Below, piece by piece: positions 37,082 through 46,235 of a stretch of 64,000 nt of DNA; position 1 is the first letter of the stretch, and each line of letters begins with the position of its first letter. The translations under genes were made by a program, and so were the position numbers. The notes below the pieces were generated by a model. It was given only the letters and a program-made list of their open reading frames with translations. It was not told where the DNA came from and made no database searches. Source of the stretch: Paenactinomyces guangxiensis (GTDB lineage: Bacteria > Bacillota > Bacilli > Thermoactinomycetales > Thermoactinomycetaceae); assembly GCF_016055185.1 (NCBI RefSeq), contig NZ_JAECVR010000002.1:186001-250000 (forward strand). The letters are read 5' to 3'.

Positions 37082-38074
37082 ATGGGTTTTATCCGAACAC
37101 TTCGTGGAGACATTTCTCCTGATGAACTGGGGTTTACCTATTCTCATGAGCATATTGTCTGTACGCCTCCCTACTGGAAGGAGAAAAAGGAGGAGGATCT
37201 CTTATTAGACGATAAAGAGAAATCGAAAAAAGATGTCCGGGATTTCGTGCGTGCAGGTGGCAAATCCATCATCGATGCAACTGCCGTGGACTATGGACGA
37301 AATGTACCTGCTGTCAAAGAAATCTCAGAGGAATTGGGCGTTCATATCATCGGAACTGCCGGCTTTAATAAGAGTTTTCTCTGGGAAGCGAAGATTCCTT
37401 CACATTTGAAAGAAGTGATCGGCAATTATGAGACGTATTACGAATGGATTGAAAAGCAGTCCATCCACCAACTCGCGGTTTTTGTTATTTCCGAAGTAGA
37501 AGAAGGTCTGGAAGGTACACCATATAAAGCCGGGCAGGTTAAGTTTGGAACCGGTTATAATCGCATCACTCCGCTTGAAGAAAAAACGATTCGTGCTGTA
37601 GCGAGAGCTCACCATGAAACTAAAGCGCCCATCCATTCTCATACAGAAGCCGGAACGATGGCTTTGGAACAAATTGAAATCTTACAGAGTGAAAATGTGG
37701 ATTTACGGCATGTATCTTTTGGACATATGGATCGCAACATTGATCTTACTTACTACAAACAAATCGCCAGAACGGGTGCTTTTCTATCCTTTGATGGAAT
37801 AGGGAAGATTAAGTACGCTCCGGAAAGTGCCCGAATACAGGCAATCCTGTCTTTAGTGAAGCTGGGATTTGAAGATCAGATTCTCATCAGCGGGGATACA
37901 GCAAGGAAATCCTACTATAAACATTACGATTATGGCCTGGGTCTTCAATATATCATTACAAAATGGGTTCCACGTTTTATCGAAGAAGCAAATGAAGCCG
38001 GTTTGGATGGCGAGGCGTTGATCAAGAAGTTTTTTATTCAAAATCCTGCCGTTTGTTTTGCCTTTAAGAAGTAA
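37082..38074 (+). CDS. Phosphotriesterase-family (PHP) metal-dependent hydrolase
   Basis: 330 residues of the phosphotriesterase/lactonase amidohydrolase branch. Metal ligands are His22 and His24 in TYSHEHIV, the bridging carboxylated Lys is probably in AGQVKFGTGYNR, and further ligands lie in IHSHTEAG and SFGHMDRN, with the catalytic Asp in LISGDTAR. Members linked to PTS operons are thought to be lactonases or sugar-phosphate hydrolases. GAAGGTG precedes ATG. Likely to open a phosphorylated lactone or split a phosphorylated import product. Confidence 0.87.
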   Translation: MGFIRTLRGDISPDELGFTYSHEHIVCTPPYWKEKKEEDLLLDDKEKSKKDVRDFVRAGGKSIIDATAVDYGRNVPAVKEISEELGVHIIGTAGFNKSFLWEAKIPSHLKEVIGNYETYYEWIEKQSIHQLAVFVISEVEEGLEGTPYKAGQVKFGTGYNRITPLEEKTIRAVARAHHETKAPIHSHTEAGTMALEQIEILQSENVDLRHVSFGHMDRNIDLTYYKQIARTGAFLSFDGIGKIKYAPESARIQAILSLVKLGFEDQILISGDTARKSYYKHYDYGLGLQYIITKWVPRFIEEANEAGLDGEALIKKFFIQNPAVCFAFKK

Positions 38075-38086
38075 GGGGACTTGCAA

Positions 38087-38827
38087 ATGGACTATTCTCT
38101 GGAAAACTCTTTTGAAGTACAAGAAAAAATCAGGGAGAAAAAAGTAGCGATTTTACCGATCGGTGCTGTTGAAGCACACGGACCCCACTTGCCCCTGGGA
38201 ACAGATAACATTTTAGCAGAACGGTTAGCCGATAAAATAGCATCAGAAGTGGATGCATTTGTCCTCCCGCTTCTTCCATACGGGCAAGTATGGAGTTTGA
38301 AGAACTTTCCGGGAAGTTTAACGATCTCCAACCAAACCTTGATCCAATTGGTCACGGATTTAGGCAAGAGCTTATATGAACAGGGTTTTAAAGTATTCGT
38401 TTTACTCAGCGCCCATCTGGGAAATATTACCGCATTAAAAGAAGCGGCGCGACACTTATATGAGAGCACTCCCGGGTTGACCGTGTTATCATTTTTCTAC
38501 CCCGGTACGACGGAAGTGATGAATCAAGTCAGAGAAGGAGAGAAGGTACATCACACCTATATTCACGCCTGTGAAATAGAAACGTCTATCATGTTATATC
38601 TGGCTGAAGAATTTGTCGATATGTCAAAAGCCATCAAGGATCTTCCAGATATTCCTCCGGATGCCGATGTGACCCCCACACCGTGGGAGAGGTTTACCCG
38701 GACAGCTGTGCTCGGTGATGCGACTCTGGCTACCAGAGAAAAAGGCGAAAAAATAGTGACTTTAGCCATAAAGAATAGTGTGAGGTTAATCGAACATGCA
38801 AAAAAACGCGATAGAACAACTCAATAA
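38087..38827 (+). CDS. Creatininase-family amidohydrolase
   Basis: 246 residues of the creatininase/formamide-hydrolase fold. Metal ligands appear in LPIGAVEAHGPHLPLGTDN (Glu and His plus Asp), LSAHLGNITALKEA and HACEIETSIM. Family members cleave cyclic or formyl amides (creatinine, formamido-pyrimidine). AAGGGGA lies 8 bases before ATG 38087; TTG 38081 is too close. It follows the phosphotriesterase by 12 bases. An amide-cleaving enzyme in a PTS operon suggests the imported sugar carries an amide or lactam. Confidence 0.87.
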   Translation: MDYSLENSFEVQEKIREKKVAILPIGAVEAHGPHLPLGTDNILAERLADKIASEVDAFVLPLLPYGQVWSLKNFPGSLTISNQTLIQLVTDLGKSLYEQGFKVFVLLSAHLGNITALKEAARHLYESTPGLTVLSFFYPGTTEVMNQVREGEKVHHTYIHACEIETSIMLYLAEEFVDMSKAIKDLPDIPPDADVTPTPWERFTRTAVLGDATLATREKGEKIVTLAIKNSVRLIEHAKKRDRTTQ

Positions 38828-38924
38828 AATAGATCGCTTCCTGCTCTTTTATTTTCTGGTCAAAGACCACAACGATACAAATATCAGGGAATGGGCCAGC
38901 TCCGATTCGGGGTTTCCATCTTAA
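38796..38924 (+). CDS. Small ORF overlapping creatininase 3' end
   Basis: 42 codons (AIEQLNKIDRFLLFYFLVKD, then HNDTNIREWASSDS) overlapping the previous gene by 32 bases. There is no good ribosome site and I do not recognise it. It may be the stub of a lost gene between the creatininase and SIS genes. Confidence 0.2.
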   Translation: MQKNAIEQLNKIDRFLLFYFLVKDHNDTNIREWASSDSGFPS

Positions 38925-38996
38925 CGGCCCGGAAACAGGGAAAACCAGACTGGATGAGGTAAAAAGAATGTTACAAAGTATACAGGAGGTTCTAAT

Positions 38997-39746
38997 ATGC
39001 TGCAAACCTATCTAAACAAAGTGAAAGAACTCCTTGACGTCATCGAGAAAAACGAACTGGATCACATGAAACAGGCAGCTCAAAAAGTAGCAGAAGCCAT
39101 CCAAAAAGGGGGGATTATCCATCTTTTTGGTTGCGGTCACTCCCATATCCTGACGGAAGAAGTATTTTATCGCGCGGGGGGGTTAGTTCCTATCCATCCC
39201 ATTTTGCACGAACCTTTGATGCTGCATGAAGGGGCTGTCAGATCTTCTCAACTGGAAAGAAAAAATAACTATGCAGAGTTATTCTTGAAAGATCACGATA
39301 TCCGTGAACATGACATTTGTTTTGTCCTCTCTACCTCCGGCAGAAATCCTGTACCCGTCGATGTAGCCAACCATTTCAGACAAAAAGGCGTTTTCGTCAT
39401 CGGGATTACTTCGATCACCTATTCCAGCAGCCAGCCATCCAGACATCAGAGTGGAAAGCATTTATTTGATTCTGTTGATATCGTCATTGATAATCACTCA
39501 CCGATCGGGGATGCCGTCCTAACTCATGAACAGGTAAAAGTGCCTTTTACCCCCACTTCGACCGTCATCGGTGCCACCATTTTAAACGCTATTTTTTCGG
39601 AAGCAATCACAATAATGGCGGAAAACGGTTTTGAGCCTCCTGTGTTTTTAAGCGGGAATATCAATGGGGCGGACGAGCACAATAATCAACTGATTGCGAA
39701 GTATGCGGACAGAATTCCCCTCCTGACATTAAATCTGGAAGGCTGA
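38997..39746 (+). CDS. SIS-domain protein, UPF0309-like phosphosugar isomerase/lyase
   Basis: 249 residues with a sugar-isomerase fold: GGIIHLFGCGHSHILTEEVF, the phosphosugar-binding loop CFVLSTSGRNPVPVDVA, then IGITSITYSSSQPSRH and NHSPIGDAVL. It matches the uncharacterised UPF0309 group. ACAGGAGGT precedes ATG. As the last intact gene of the PTS operon it may isomerise or deaminate the phosphosugar formed by the hydrolases. Confidence 0.87.
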   Translation: MLQTYLNKVKELLDVIEKNELDHMKQAAQKVAEAIQKGGIIHLFGCGHSHILTEEVFYRAGGLVPIHPILHEPLMLHEGAVRSSQLERKNNYAELFLKDHDIREHDICFVLSTSGRNPVPVDVANHFRQKGVFVIGITSITYSSSQPSRHQSGKHLFDSVDIVIDNHSPIGDAVLTHEQVKVPFTPTSTVIGATILNAIFSEAITIMAENGFEPPVFLSGNINGADEHNNQLIAKYADRIPLLTLNLEG

Positions 39747-39767
39747 CTCGGCAGCTCTCTCAATCCG

Positions 39768-39986
39768 TTGTTGAAACGGACCTTGGTATATTACGATTCA
39801 CGCTGGGCTGGCTTGAGCGCACTGATGGCAGCCCGTGCGATTGGATGGCCTATCATCGCTGTTGATATACACGACAATCGCTTTCAACTCGCCACGGAAC
39901 TGGGAGCCACCTATACCATAAGTTGGATAGATACACATTCTGGGGTACCACTTTGCAGTATAATCAAAAAAGAGGGGGAATTCTAA
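39768..39986 (+). pseudogene. Zn alcohol dehydrogenase NAD-domain fragment
   Basis: The frame reads AGLSALMAARAIGWPIIAVD then IHDNRFQLATELGATYTI, the Rossmann segment of medium-chain alcohol dehydrogenases (VGLSALMAARAiGa..IIAVDihdnRLqlAkELGAThtI). Neither the catalytic-zinc part nor the C-terminus is present, and GxGxxG is degraded (YYDSRWAGLS). Confidence 0.6.
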
Positions 39987-40023
39987 TAAAATCTCGGAAG
40001 AATGCGAAGAGGGAGGGTTTATT

Positions 40024-40714
40024 TTGAAAGTAATTGGCCTTTTAGGTGGAATGAGCTGGGAATCGTCTGCTATTTACTATCAAATTATACAACAGGGTGA
40101 AAGAAAAATTAGGAGGGCATCATTCGACAGAAAGTATGATGTATTCCGTTAACTTTCAACGAATTAAAGAATTTCAACATGCTGGAAAATGGGAAGAAGC
40201 TACCGATGTGATGATTCATGCAGCCCGGAAGCTTGAAAAAGCAGGGGCTGATTTTTTAGTAATTTGTACAAACACAATGCATAAGATGGCAGAAGCTGTT
40301 CAAGAAAGTATTAAAATTCCACTACAACATATCGCTGATGCTACTGCAGAGGAAATTAAAGAAGATTCTATTCAGACTGTAGGATTACTTGCAACCAACT
40401 TTACTATGGAACAGGATTTCTATAAAGGGAAACTTAAAGATGTATATGGTTTAAAGGTTATTGTTCCTGCAGATGAGGAAAGAAAAATTGTTCACGAAAT
40501 TATATATAACGAACTTTGTCTGGGTCAGGTTAAAGAAAAATCTAAAAAGAAATATTTGGAGATTATTGATCACCTGATACAACAAGGTGCTGAAGCTGTC
40601 ATATTAGGTTGTACAGAAATAACAATGCTTATCGGGCAACAAGATGTATCTGTTCCAGTTTACGACACAACCAGGATTCATGCTATAAAGGCAGCAGATC
40701 TATCTATAAAGTAA
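40024..40714 (+). pseudogene. Aspartate/glutamate racemase-family protein, frameshifted
   Basis: TTG 40024 with GGGAGGG upstream begins MKVIGLLGGMSWESSAIYYQ, the exact family N-terminus. The frame then fails near 40096, and the family sequence resumes in another frame (VKEKLGGHHSTESMMYSVNF) to 40714. The two catalytic cysteines are present: FLVICTNTMHKM and VILGCTEITMLI. One indel in the first 25 codons inactivates it or is a sequence error. Downstream translation could restart at GTG 40097, giving 205 residues without the N-terminal strand. Base composition is more AT-rich than in the flanking genes. Confidence 0.82.
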
Positions 40715-40907
40715 GATATGCTCCTTGATTTTCCAAGGGCTGCGTAATTCCTGGATCGCCTTTTCTGTCTTTATATGGAAGATATTTAGGTACTGAGGGG
40801 TATGTCAAAAATGGCGTACCCTATTTGCTATATTTAAAGAATACAGAAATAAAGAATTTCCCCATTCGACAAATAATAACAGGAATGACGAAGGTGAAAA
40901 AGAAAAA

Positions 40908-41260
40908 ATGAGCGGAGTCAAACTGATCACACATCATCTGATCAACGAACTGATCGGGGAAATAAAGCAGGCTTCTTCCATATACATCCTCACCTCTTTT
41001 GTCATGAAATCGGGTGTGCGGCTGCTTCAGCCACACTTGAAAGAAGCATTAAACAGAAACGCAGATGTCAAATGACTGGCAGGAGATTATCTGTACATCA
41101 CCCAGCCTGACGCTTTAAAAGCTCTCGACGGGAGAATCGAAGTCCGTTTGTGGAAAGCAGGGGAAAGTCCTTTCATCCCAAGTGGTATTTGTTTCAGAAG
41201 GGGTTGAACGAAGGATCATTGTTCGTCGGATCATCCAACCTCTCCAGATCCGCTTTATAA
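40908..41260 (+). pseudogene. PLD-domain protein (helicase/nuclease N-terminus), broken
   Basis: ATG 40908 begins MSGVKLITHHLINELIGEIK then SIYILTSFVMKSGVRLL. A TGA interrupts at 41073-41075, the frame continues LAGDYLYITQPDALKALDGR, and after a frameshift near 41173 it reads FHPKWYLFQKG and SLFVGSSNLSRSAL-stop. HxKxxxF with GSSNLSRSAL is a phospholipase-D-type catalytic half motif, as at the N-terminus of DUF3427/DEAD helicases. The helicase part is missing. Confidence 0.6.
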
Positions 41261-41410
41261 TCAATAGACTAAAATATCAAACAATTCCGCGTCCAAAAAC
41301 ATAACTTGGATTGAGAAAATTTAAAATAAAGCAATATAATTTAGCCATGAGCAGGTTGCTTACTGCCAATAGATTCAGTTCCATCCGGTTTATTGAATCG
41401 CCCTTAGGGG

Positions 41411-41800
41411 GGTGAAATAATTATTAAAATTCAAGTCGAGGGGCAGAATGAGCAGGTTCTCCCCTTTTTGTACGATCTGCAACAACGTCCATAAATCGAG
41501 CTGGTCAGCTTGGAAAATCAGCCCGGGGATACGGAGGAAGATGGGTCGGTTTTCGTTACTTGTTCCATCAGGTCTCATTCTAACCGCCGAATCAGGATCG
41601 TTCAACTTACAACGGCGGAAGGCACGGAGATTCATATTCCCATGCTCGATTTAATTCAAGTTGAAATAACTGATGGGGTATCCATTTTTTCCGGGGAGTA
41701 TTCGATATTTTCGCGTAAAAAAAGAGAGGCGAAAAAAATGGCTACAGGAAGAAAGTTTCCTATACTTGCTATATTATGGCTGGAAAGGGGCTCATCATGA
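41411..41800 (+). pseudogene. Conserved hypothetical gene with nonsense codon and no start
   Basis: GGGGGGTG is followed by a frame IIIKIQVEGQNEQVLPFLYD then LQQRP, TAA at 41492-41494, then IELVSLENQPGDTEEDGSVF and, later, RIRIVQLTTAEGTEIHIPML. The first part resembles small DUF3970-like proteins. The second looks like a short beta domain. The start position holds Ile codons, so the initiator has been lost too. The protein is of unknown function. Confidence 0.4.
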
Positions 41801-42036
41801 GTGTTTAGTTTTGGTTCGATGAATCGAAACAGAGGCTTATGATATCCCCATAAAAAATAATATAATTTTTCTATTTTTCCTAAAATAGCCATCAATACAA
41901 AACCTTCCTAATGAGATACAAAGTCTCAAAAGTTTTCTCACTATCACATAAAAAATCAGAAGGAAATTCAATAGTTTTGTAGAATTACATTAAAATACAA
42001 GATTATTATTGAAATCGGGACATCGAGGAGGTTATC

Positions 42037-43566
42037 ATGAAAACGGTATCAGACATAATGAAGCATCGCGTGCGATTTTCTCCTCAATTGGAAGCCCTGG
42101 TGAGTGGAGAAAAGCGATATACTTTTCAAGAGTATAACCAGCGAGCAAACCAGCTTGCACATGTTTTACTTGAGAAATATGTGCAAAAAGGAGATCGGGT
42201 GGCGATTTTATGTAAAAACAGCCATCTCTTTCCCACGATCGTGTTGGCAATCTTGAAAGCGGGAGCCATAGCAGTTCCTTTGAATTGGCGGTTGAACCCG
42301 GGTGAATTGGATTATATTCTGAGGGACTGCCAGCCGAAGGTTCTGTTCTATGATGAAGAGTATGAGTCGACTCTCTCTTTCGTCCGCGAAGCAGGTCTTT
42401 TTTTCACTGCGATTCTAGCCGGTTCAGGAGTCGATTCCCATCCCTCGTTTGAAGCTCTCCTGCTCAACAGCTCTGTCATGGAACCGGATGTCCCTATTGA
42501 TCCCGAGGATCCGGCAACGATCATCTATACTTCGGGAACCACGGGAAACCCCAAGGGAGTGGTATCGTGCCATCGAAATTGGTTTTACAGTGTTGTGTCT
42601 ACGACGAATGCATTAGACTGGTGCGAGGGAGATCGCTATCTCGCTGCTTCTCCCATTTTTCATGCGAGTGGAATGATTGTCATTTTTAGCTCGATCTTGA
42701 GAGGAATGACGATGGTTTTAATGGCAGATTTCGATCCTGCCAAAATCCTGGATACCCTGGAAAGGGAAAGAATTAACAGTATGGTGGCCGTCCCTACCAT
42801 GCTGATCTACCTGTTGCCAGAGGTAATGAAAACCGAAAGAGATTTGAGTTCGCTGAAATTCTTCATTTCAGGAGCGTCCAAAGTTCCTGAAAAACTGATT
42901 GAGCAATATCATTCATTTGGATATTCCGTCGTTCAAGCTTATGGTTGCACAGAAGCCTCTACCATTATTACCTATTGGAAACCGCGGATGGGATGGGACA
43001 CTGTTCGTTCTGTTGGAAAACCTGTTCTGGAGGCAGAAATAAAAATTGTCGACCCGGAGACGGAACAGGAACTGCCTGCGGGTGAAGTCGGAGAAATTGT
43101 TTTTCGAGGACCTCATGTTTTTCAAGGCTACTGGAAGAATCCTGAAGCCACCGAGCAAACGTTACGGAATGGCTGGCTGTTCACCGGAGATGCCGGAAAA
43201 CTGGATGAGGATGGATTTTTATATGTGATTGACCGCTATAAGGACCTGATCATCTGTGGAGGAACCAATATTTATCCGGCTCAAGTCGAACCAGTGATTC
43301 AAGAGCTGGAAGGAGTTCAAGAAGTGGCTCTCATTGGCATTCCCGATAAGGTTTGGGGAGAACTGGCTGTGGCTTACATCGTCAAGCGTCCCGGGTCCAA
43401 TCTGACCGAAGACCAAGTAATCGATTACTGCAAACAAAAGTTGGCCAATTATAAAGTGGCGGGAGTGGTTTTTGTCGAAGATCTTCCGAAAAACAGCATG
43501 GGCAAAGTTCTCAAAAGGGTGTTGAGACAACAGGCGATCGACGCGTTGGAAGATAATGATGAATAG
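42037..43566 (+). CDS. Acyl-CoA synthetase / AMP-dependent ligase
   Basis: 509 residues of the ANL superfamily. The P-loop-like A3 motif is TIIYTSGTTGNPKG, A5 is YGCTEAST, A7 is WLFTGDAGKLDEDGF, A8 is DRYKDLIICGGTNIYPAQVE, and the A10 lysine is in PKNSMGKVLKRVL. It activates a carboxylic acid (medium/long-chain or aromatic) to its CoA thioester via an adenylate. GAGGAGG precedes ATG. It is monocistronic between remnants and a terminator, so the acid is unknown. Confidence 0.9.
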   Translation: MKTVSDIMKHRVRFSPQLEALVSGEKRYTFQEYNQRANQLAHVLLEKYVQKGDRVAILCKNSHLFPTIVLAILKAGAIAVPLNWRLNPGELDYILRDCQPKVLFYDEEYESTLSFVREAGLFFTAILAGSGVDSHPSFEALLLNSSVMEPDVPIDPEDPATIIYTSGTTGNPKGVVSCHRNWFYSVVSTTNALDWCEGDRYLAASPIFHASGMIVIFSSILRGMTMVLMADFDPAKILDTLERERINSMVAVPTMLIYLLPEVMKTERDLSSLKFFISGASKVPEKLIEQYHSFGYSVVQAYGCTEASTIITYWKPRMGWDTVRSVGKPVLEAEIKIVDPETEQELPAGEVGEIVFRGPHVFQGYWKNPEATEQTLRNGWLFTGDAGKLDEDGFLYVIDRYKDLIICGGTNIYPAQVEPVIQELEGVQEVALIGIPDKVWGELAVAYIVKRPGSNLTEDQVIDYCKQKLANYKVAGVVFVEDLPKNSMGKVLKRVLRQQAIDALEDNDE

Positions 43567-43590
43567 AAAGGAAACAAGTCGTCCCCGTCC

Positions 43591-43625
43591 GAGCCTTTGC
43601 CAACAAGTTGTGGGCTCCTTTTTAA
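43591..43625 (+). terminator. Possible terminator after the CoA ligase
   Basis: GAGCC and GGCTC enclose an inner CAAC-AA-GTTG, followed by CTTTTT. Confidence 0.45.
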
Positions 43626-43812
43626 ATTTTGCCGGGGATTGACGAAGCTTATTCTTCTCAATCACGCCTGACAGGTGTCTGCTTTCATTACGGATATACC
43701 GGTTAAGTGGGAATTGACTACAGGTGCGAGTGGTGGTACTTGAAGGAGTGTTTAACGGGCAACGTTTAGCCAGGAGCAGGATAGATCTTTTGGCATTTAT
43801 CCATATGGCGAT

Positions 43813-44781
43813 CTAAAATGGTAAGTATTTCAAAGAGGCCTGGTTTACTCTTTCAATACCATCAATTGCTTCCAGTTCATCCATTAGACGAAACAATGCT
43901 TCATCCTTCATTTTCGCTTCGATCATTACATCCAACCTGTCTGTAGAGGCCTGGGCAATCCGAAGAAAAGGCAGAAGGTCATTGGGATTGACAAAATCAG
44001 CGTGGTTGAGAACTTCTTTATCATTTTTAGGGCTGGAGATGTGAATCTTTGGGGGGAATTTTTCTTTTTCCCATGTTTGCACGATATGTGGCCATAATTC
44101 TTCGACAGTCTCTCCGTGATTGTTCACTTTATGGTGATGGAGATCAAGTACCATGGGGACTCCGACTCTCTGTGCAATATCTAATGTTTCGCGAGCAGTA
44201 AATGTTCTATCATCATTTTCGAGACAGATGTATGCCTGAATGAGTGGATTCAGCCGTTTAAAGTGATCAATAAACCGCTGGCCCGCCGACTCCTTGTTAC
44301 CGTAAACACCGCCCACATGGATGTTGCATTTATAAAAAGAATTAAGGCCCATTGCCCGCAGCATTTTGACGTGGTGGATTAAATCCTGCACCGATGCTTT
44401 AACGACATTCTTTTTCGGGGAATTGAGAACAGTAAAATGCTCTGGATGAAAACCAACCCTCATCCTCTTTTCCCTGATTAAGTTCCCGAGATCCTTGAAT
44501 TCTCTCCTCAGTTCACGGATCAAATCCTTGCCTTCCAAGAGTGGATGTCCTAAGAGTGGGATGAGACGGGAAGAAAACCGATAAAAATAAATATCGTTTG
44601 CCACTGCATGATATATAATTCTCCTGGTATTATGGATATTTTCTTTTGAAATGCGAATGATTTTGCGTATAGCTGCATTCTTGTCTCTGATTTTTTTAAA
44701 TGTTTTCACTGTTATGGTTTTCGACGGAGAAGAATTCAGAACATTCATACTCATAGCCACAAAACCAAACCGAATTAACAT
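43813..44781 (-). CDS. uvsE: UV-damage endonuclease
   Basis: 322 residues matching UvsE/UvdE: IRFGFVAMSMNVLNSSPS at the start, YRFSSRLIPLLGHPLL, RVGFHPEHFTVLNSP, NIHVGGVYGNKESA, YICLENDDRTFTARETLDIA, VPMVLDLHHHKVNNHGE, and IHISSPKN. These His/Glu/Asp clusters bind the metal ions of the TIM barrel. It nicks DNA 5' of UV photoproducts and is frequent in spore formers. AAAGGTGAT lies before the ATG. Full length with no lesion. Confidence 0.93.
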   Translation of the reverse strand: MLIRFGFVAMSMNVLNSSPSKTITVKTFKKIRDKNAAIRKIIRISKENIHNTRRIIYHAVANDIYFYRFSSRLIPLLGHPLLEGKDLIRELRREFKDLGNLIREKRMRVGFHPEHFTVLNSPKKNVVKASVQDLIHHVKMLRAMGLNSFYKCNIHVGGVYGNKESAGQRFIDHFKRLNPLIQAYICLENDDRTFTARETLDIAQRVGVPMVLDLHHHKVNNHGETVEELWPHIVQTWEKEKFPPKIHISSPKNDKEVLNHADFVNPNDLLPFLRIAQASTDRLDVMIEAKMKDEALFRLMDELEAIDGIERVNQASLKYLPF

Positions 44782-44904
44782 ATATAATCACCTTTCCATA
44801 GTATGAACTAAGATTAGGGATATTATCCTGATCTCGAGATGGTTAGAGTTATCTCGATCCCCGGTAGGAAAGATTGAATGAGTTGGATCCTAAAAATGAA
44901 ATAA

Positions 44905-44930
44905 AAAACCCCGCTTTGGCCGGGGAAACA
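44905..44930 (-). terminator. Terminator reading leftwards
   Basis: CCCCG (44909-44913) and CGGGG (44921-44925) form the stem; on the minus strand it is followed by TTTTTTAT. Confidence 0.6.
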
Positions 44931-44997
44931 TACATGCTCGTGTGTTTTCATCTCCATTATATTGCACGGCGGTGAATAGAATTCAGGATCTGACGAT

Positions 44998-45309
44998 CTA
45001 TATTACGTTTTTTCCCTTTGTTTTTGAATCCTCATCCGAATTAGTTTTCTTTGCAAGCAATGGTTTATGCTGCTGGCAGACCTGGTTGTAAACGACTGTT
45101 GCTCCCATTTCAGAAAGAAAATGCTGAACTTGTGTGAGTACGTTCGTTTCAAATTGTGCTGAATCGGAAAATGGGGAAGCCTGGTTGCTTTTAGGCTTCA
45201 GATATATTTTTTCCCGCAAGAGTTGCCTCTCGCAGTTCCACTTTCTTTTGTTCCACATTCCATCGTATACAGAATCCTTGTTCGACCCTGTGTTTTCGTC
45301 AACAAACAA
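44998..45309 (-). CDS. Hypothetical protein, doubtful
   Basis: A 103-codon frame ending just before a minus-strand terminator. Residues 45-75 (FETNVLTQVQHFLSEMGATV) look amphipathic and protein-like, but there is no good ribosome site and no known family. It overlaps the region downstream of the Mn-catalase remnant, so it may be drifted non-coding DNA. Confidence 0.25.
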   Translation of the reverse strand: MFVDENTGSNKDSVYDGMWNKRKWNCERQLLREKIYLKPKSNQASPFSDSAQFETNVLTQVQHFLSEMGATVVYNQVCQQHKPLLAKKTNSDEDSKTKGKNVI

Positions 45310-45401
45310 CTAAGCTTACTTTTTACAAGGGCGGGGTGTGTCGTGAACTGGTTGAGGGGCAGGAGGCAAATAGGGTTTCTCACCGAACGCCTGAGGGTGT
45401 T

Positions 45402-45618
45402 CTATATAATAAGTTCTTCTGTTCCGGAGTCTAGCAGCAGGTCACGGTATTTGGATCTAGACTTGCTGCGGCTATTCCATTCCTTGAAATAAATATTGCA
45501 TGGCAACGGTTATTTCCCCGAACTGTCCTCCCAATATTTCTTGCAATTTTTTTGCGTAAACCGGGTCTGGTCGTTCGGGTTTGGCTTCAAACTGAAGTTC
45601 TTTAACATGGAAAAACAG
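45402..45618 (-). pseudogene. Manganese catalase N-terminal remnant
   Basis: Behind AAGGAGGT, the frame from a CTG at 45618 reads LFFHVKELQFEAKPERPDPV then YAKKLQEILGGQFGEITVAM and QYLFQG. After a one-base shift it continues WNSRSKSRSKYRDLLLDSGT then EEL. This is the start of Mn catalase/CotJC-type proteins, with the first metal Glu regions. The initiator (normally ATG) is CTG, and the gene ends after about 70 codons. Confidence 0.65.
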
Positions 45619-45725
45619 GCTACCTCCTTCGTTGCTCTTTCATCTACAAATTATTAGGTGGCAGCCTATTTGGTTCCAATCTAGGGACTTTCTTTTAAAA
45701 AGAAATAAGCCGCTTTCCATGTATA

Positions 45726-46235
45726 CTAAACTTCAGGATTCATGTGAAGGGGAGGAGGAATCAACCATCCTTTCTTTTTGAGTAGTTTTAGCAATTTACC
45801 GAGGTATTGTGACTTTATCATGTGGAACTGGCCAAACATCATGGCAATATCCTCGCGCGTAGCTGTAGCCATGGCTTGGGAGTAAGCAACCAGTCCCGCT
45901 CCCAGTTCAGCCCCTACTTTTAAAGCTATTTCGTTATCATTAAACCTTGCTCCGACTGGAATACTCTCAAGATCGGCTTTAGGACGTTCTGGAGGGGCAG
46001 GTGGAAGAGCAATCTCATTGGCTTTAAGAACTTCTTGGAATTTTTCAATTTCGGGTCGAATTTTGTTTTCAATGAGATCCTCCAGGAAGTTTCTTAGGTC
46101 CCCATCCCCCGAATGATTGATCATCACCTGGTAGGCGGCAATCAATCCCTGTGATCCAGCAAGAGCCGAGTGAATAGCGAAAACCTCCCCGTAATGCAAA
46201 GGTTCATTTTTTTGATTACCACTTAAAACACCCAT
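45726..46235 (-). CDS. DUF3231 family protein
   Basis: 169 residues, all-helical and ferritin-like: LHYGEVFAIHSALAGSQGLI, FLEDLIENKIRPEIEKFQEV, then GARFNDNEIALKVGAELGAG and MFGQFHMIKSQYLGKLLKLL. DUF3231 is common in spore-forming Bacilli and often spore-associated, but its function is unknown. AAGGAGGAAAA precedes the ATG. The single-domain length is about half of the two-domain members. Confidence 0.82.
   Translation of the reverse strand: MGVLSGNQKNEPLHYGEVFAIHSALAGSQGLIAAYQVMINHSGDGDLRNFLEDLIENKIRPEIEKFQEVLKANEIALPPAPPERPKADLESIPVGARFNDNEIALKVGAELGAGLVAYSQAMATATREDIAMMFGQFHMIKSQYLGKLLKLLKKKGWLIPPPLHMNPEV

Noticed and set aside
36889..37113. 74-residue minus-strand ORF between IIC and the phosphotriesterase
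   Set aside because: It overlaps the start of the phosphotriesterase gene antisense; kept only as a possible repeat remnant.
45223..45492. 89-residue plus-strand ORF
   Set aside because: It is antisense to the Mn-catalase remnant, whose family sequence is clear on the minus strand.
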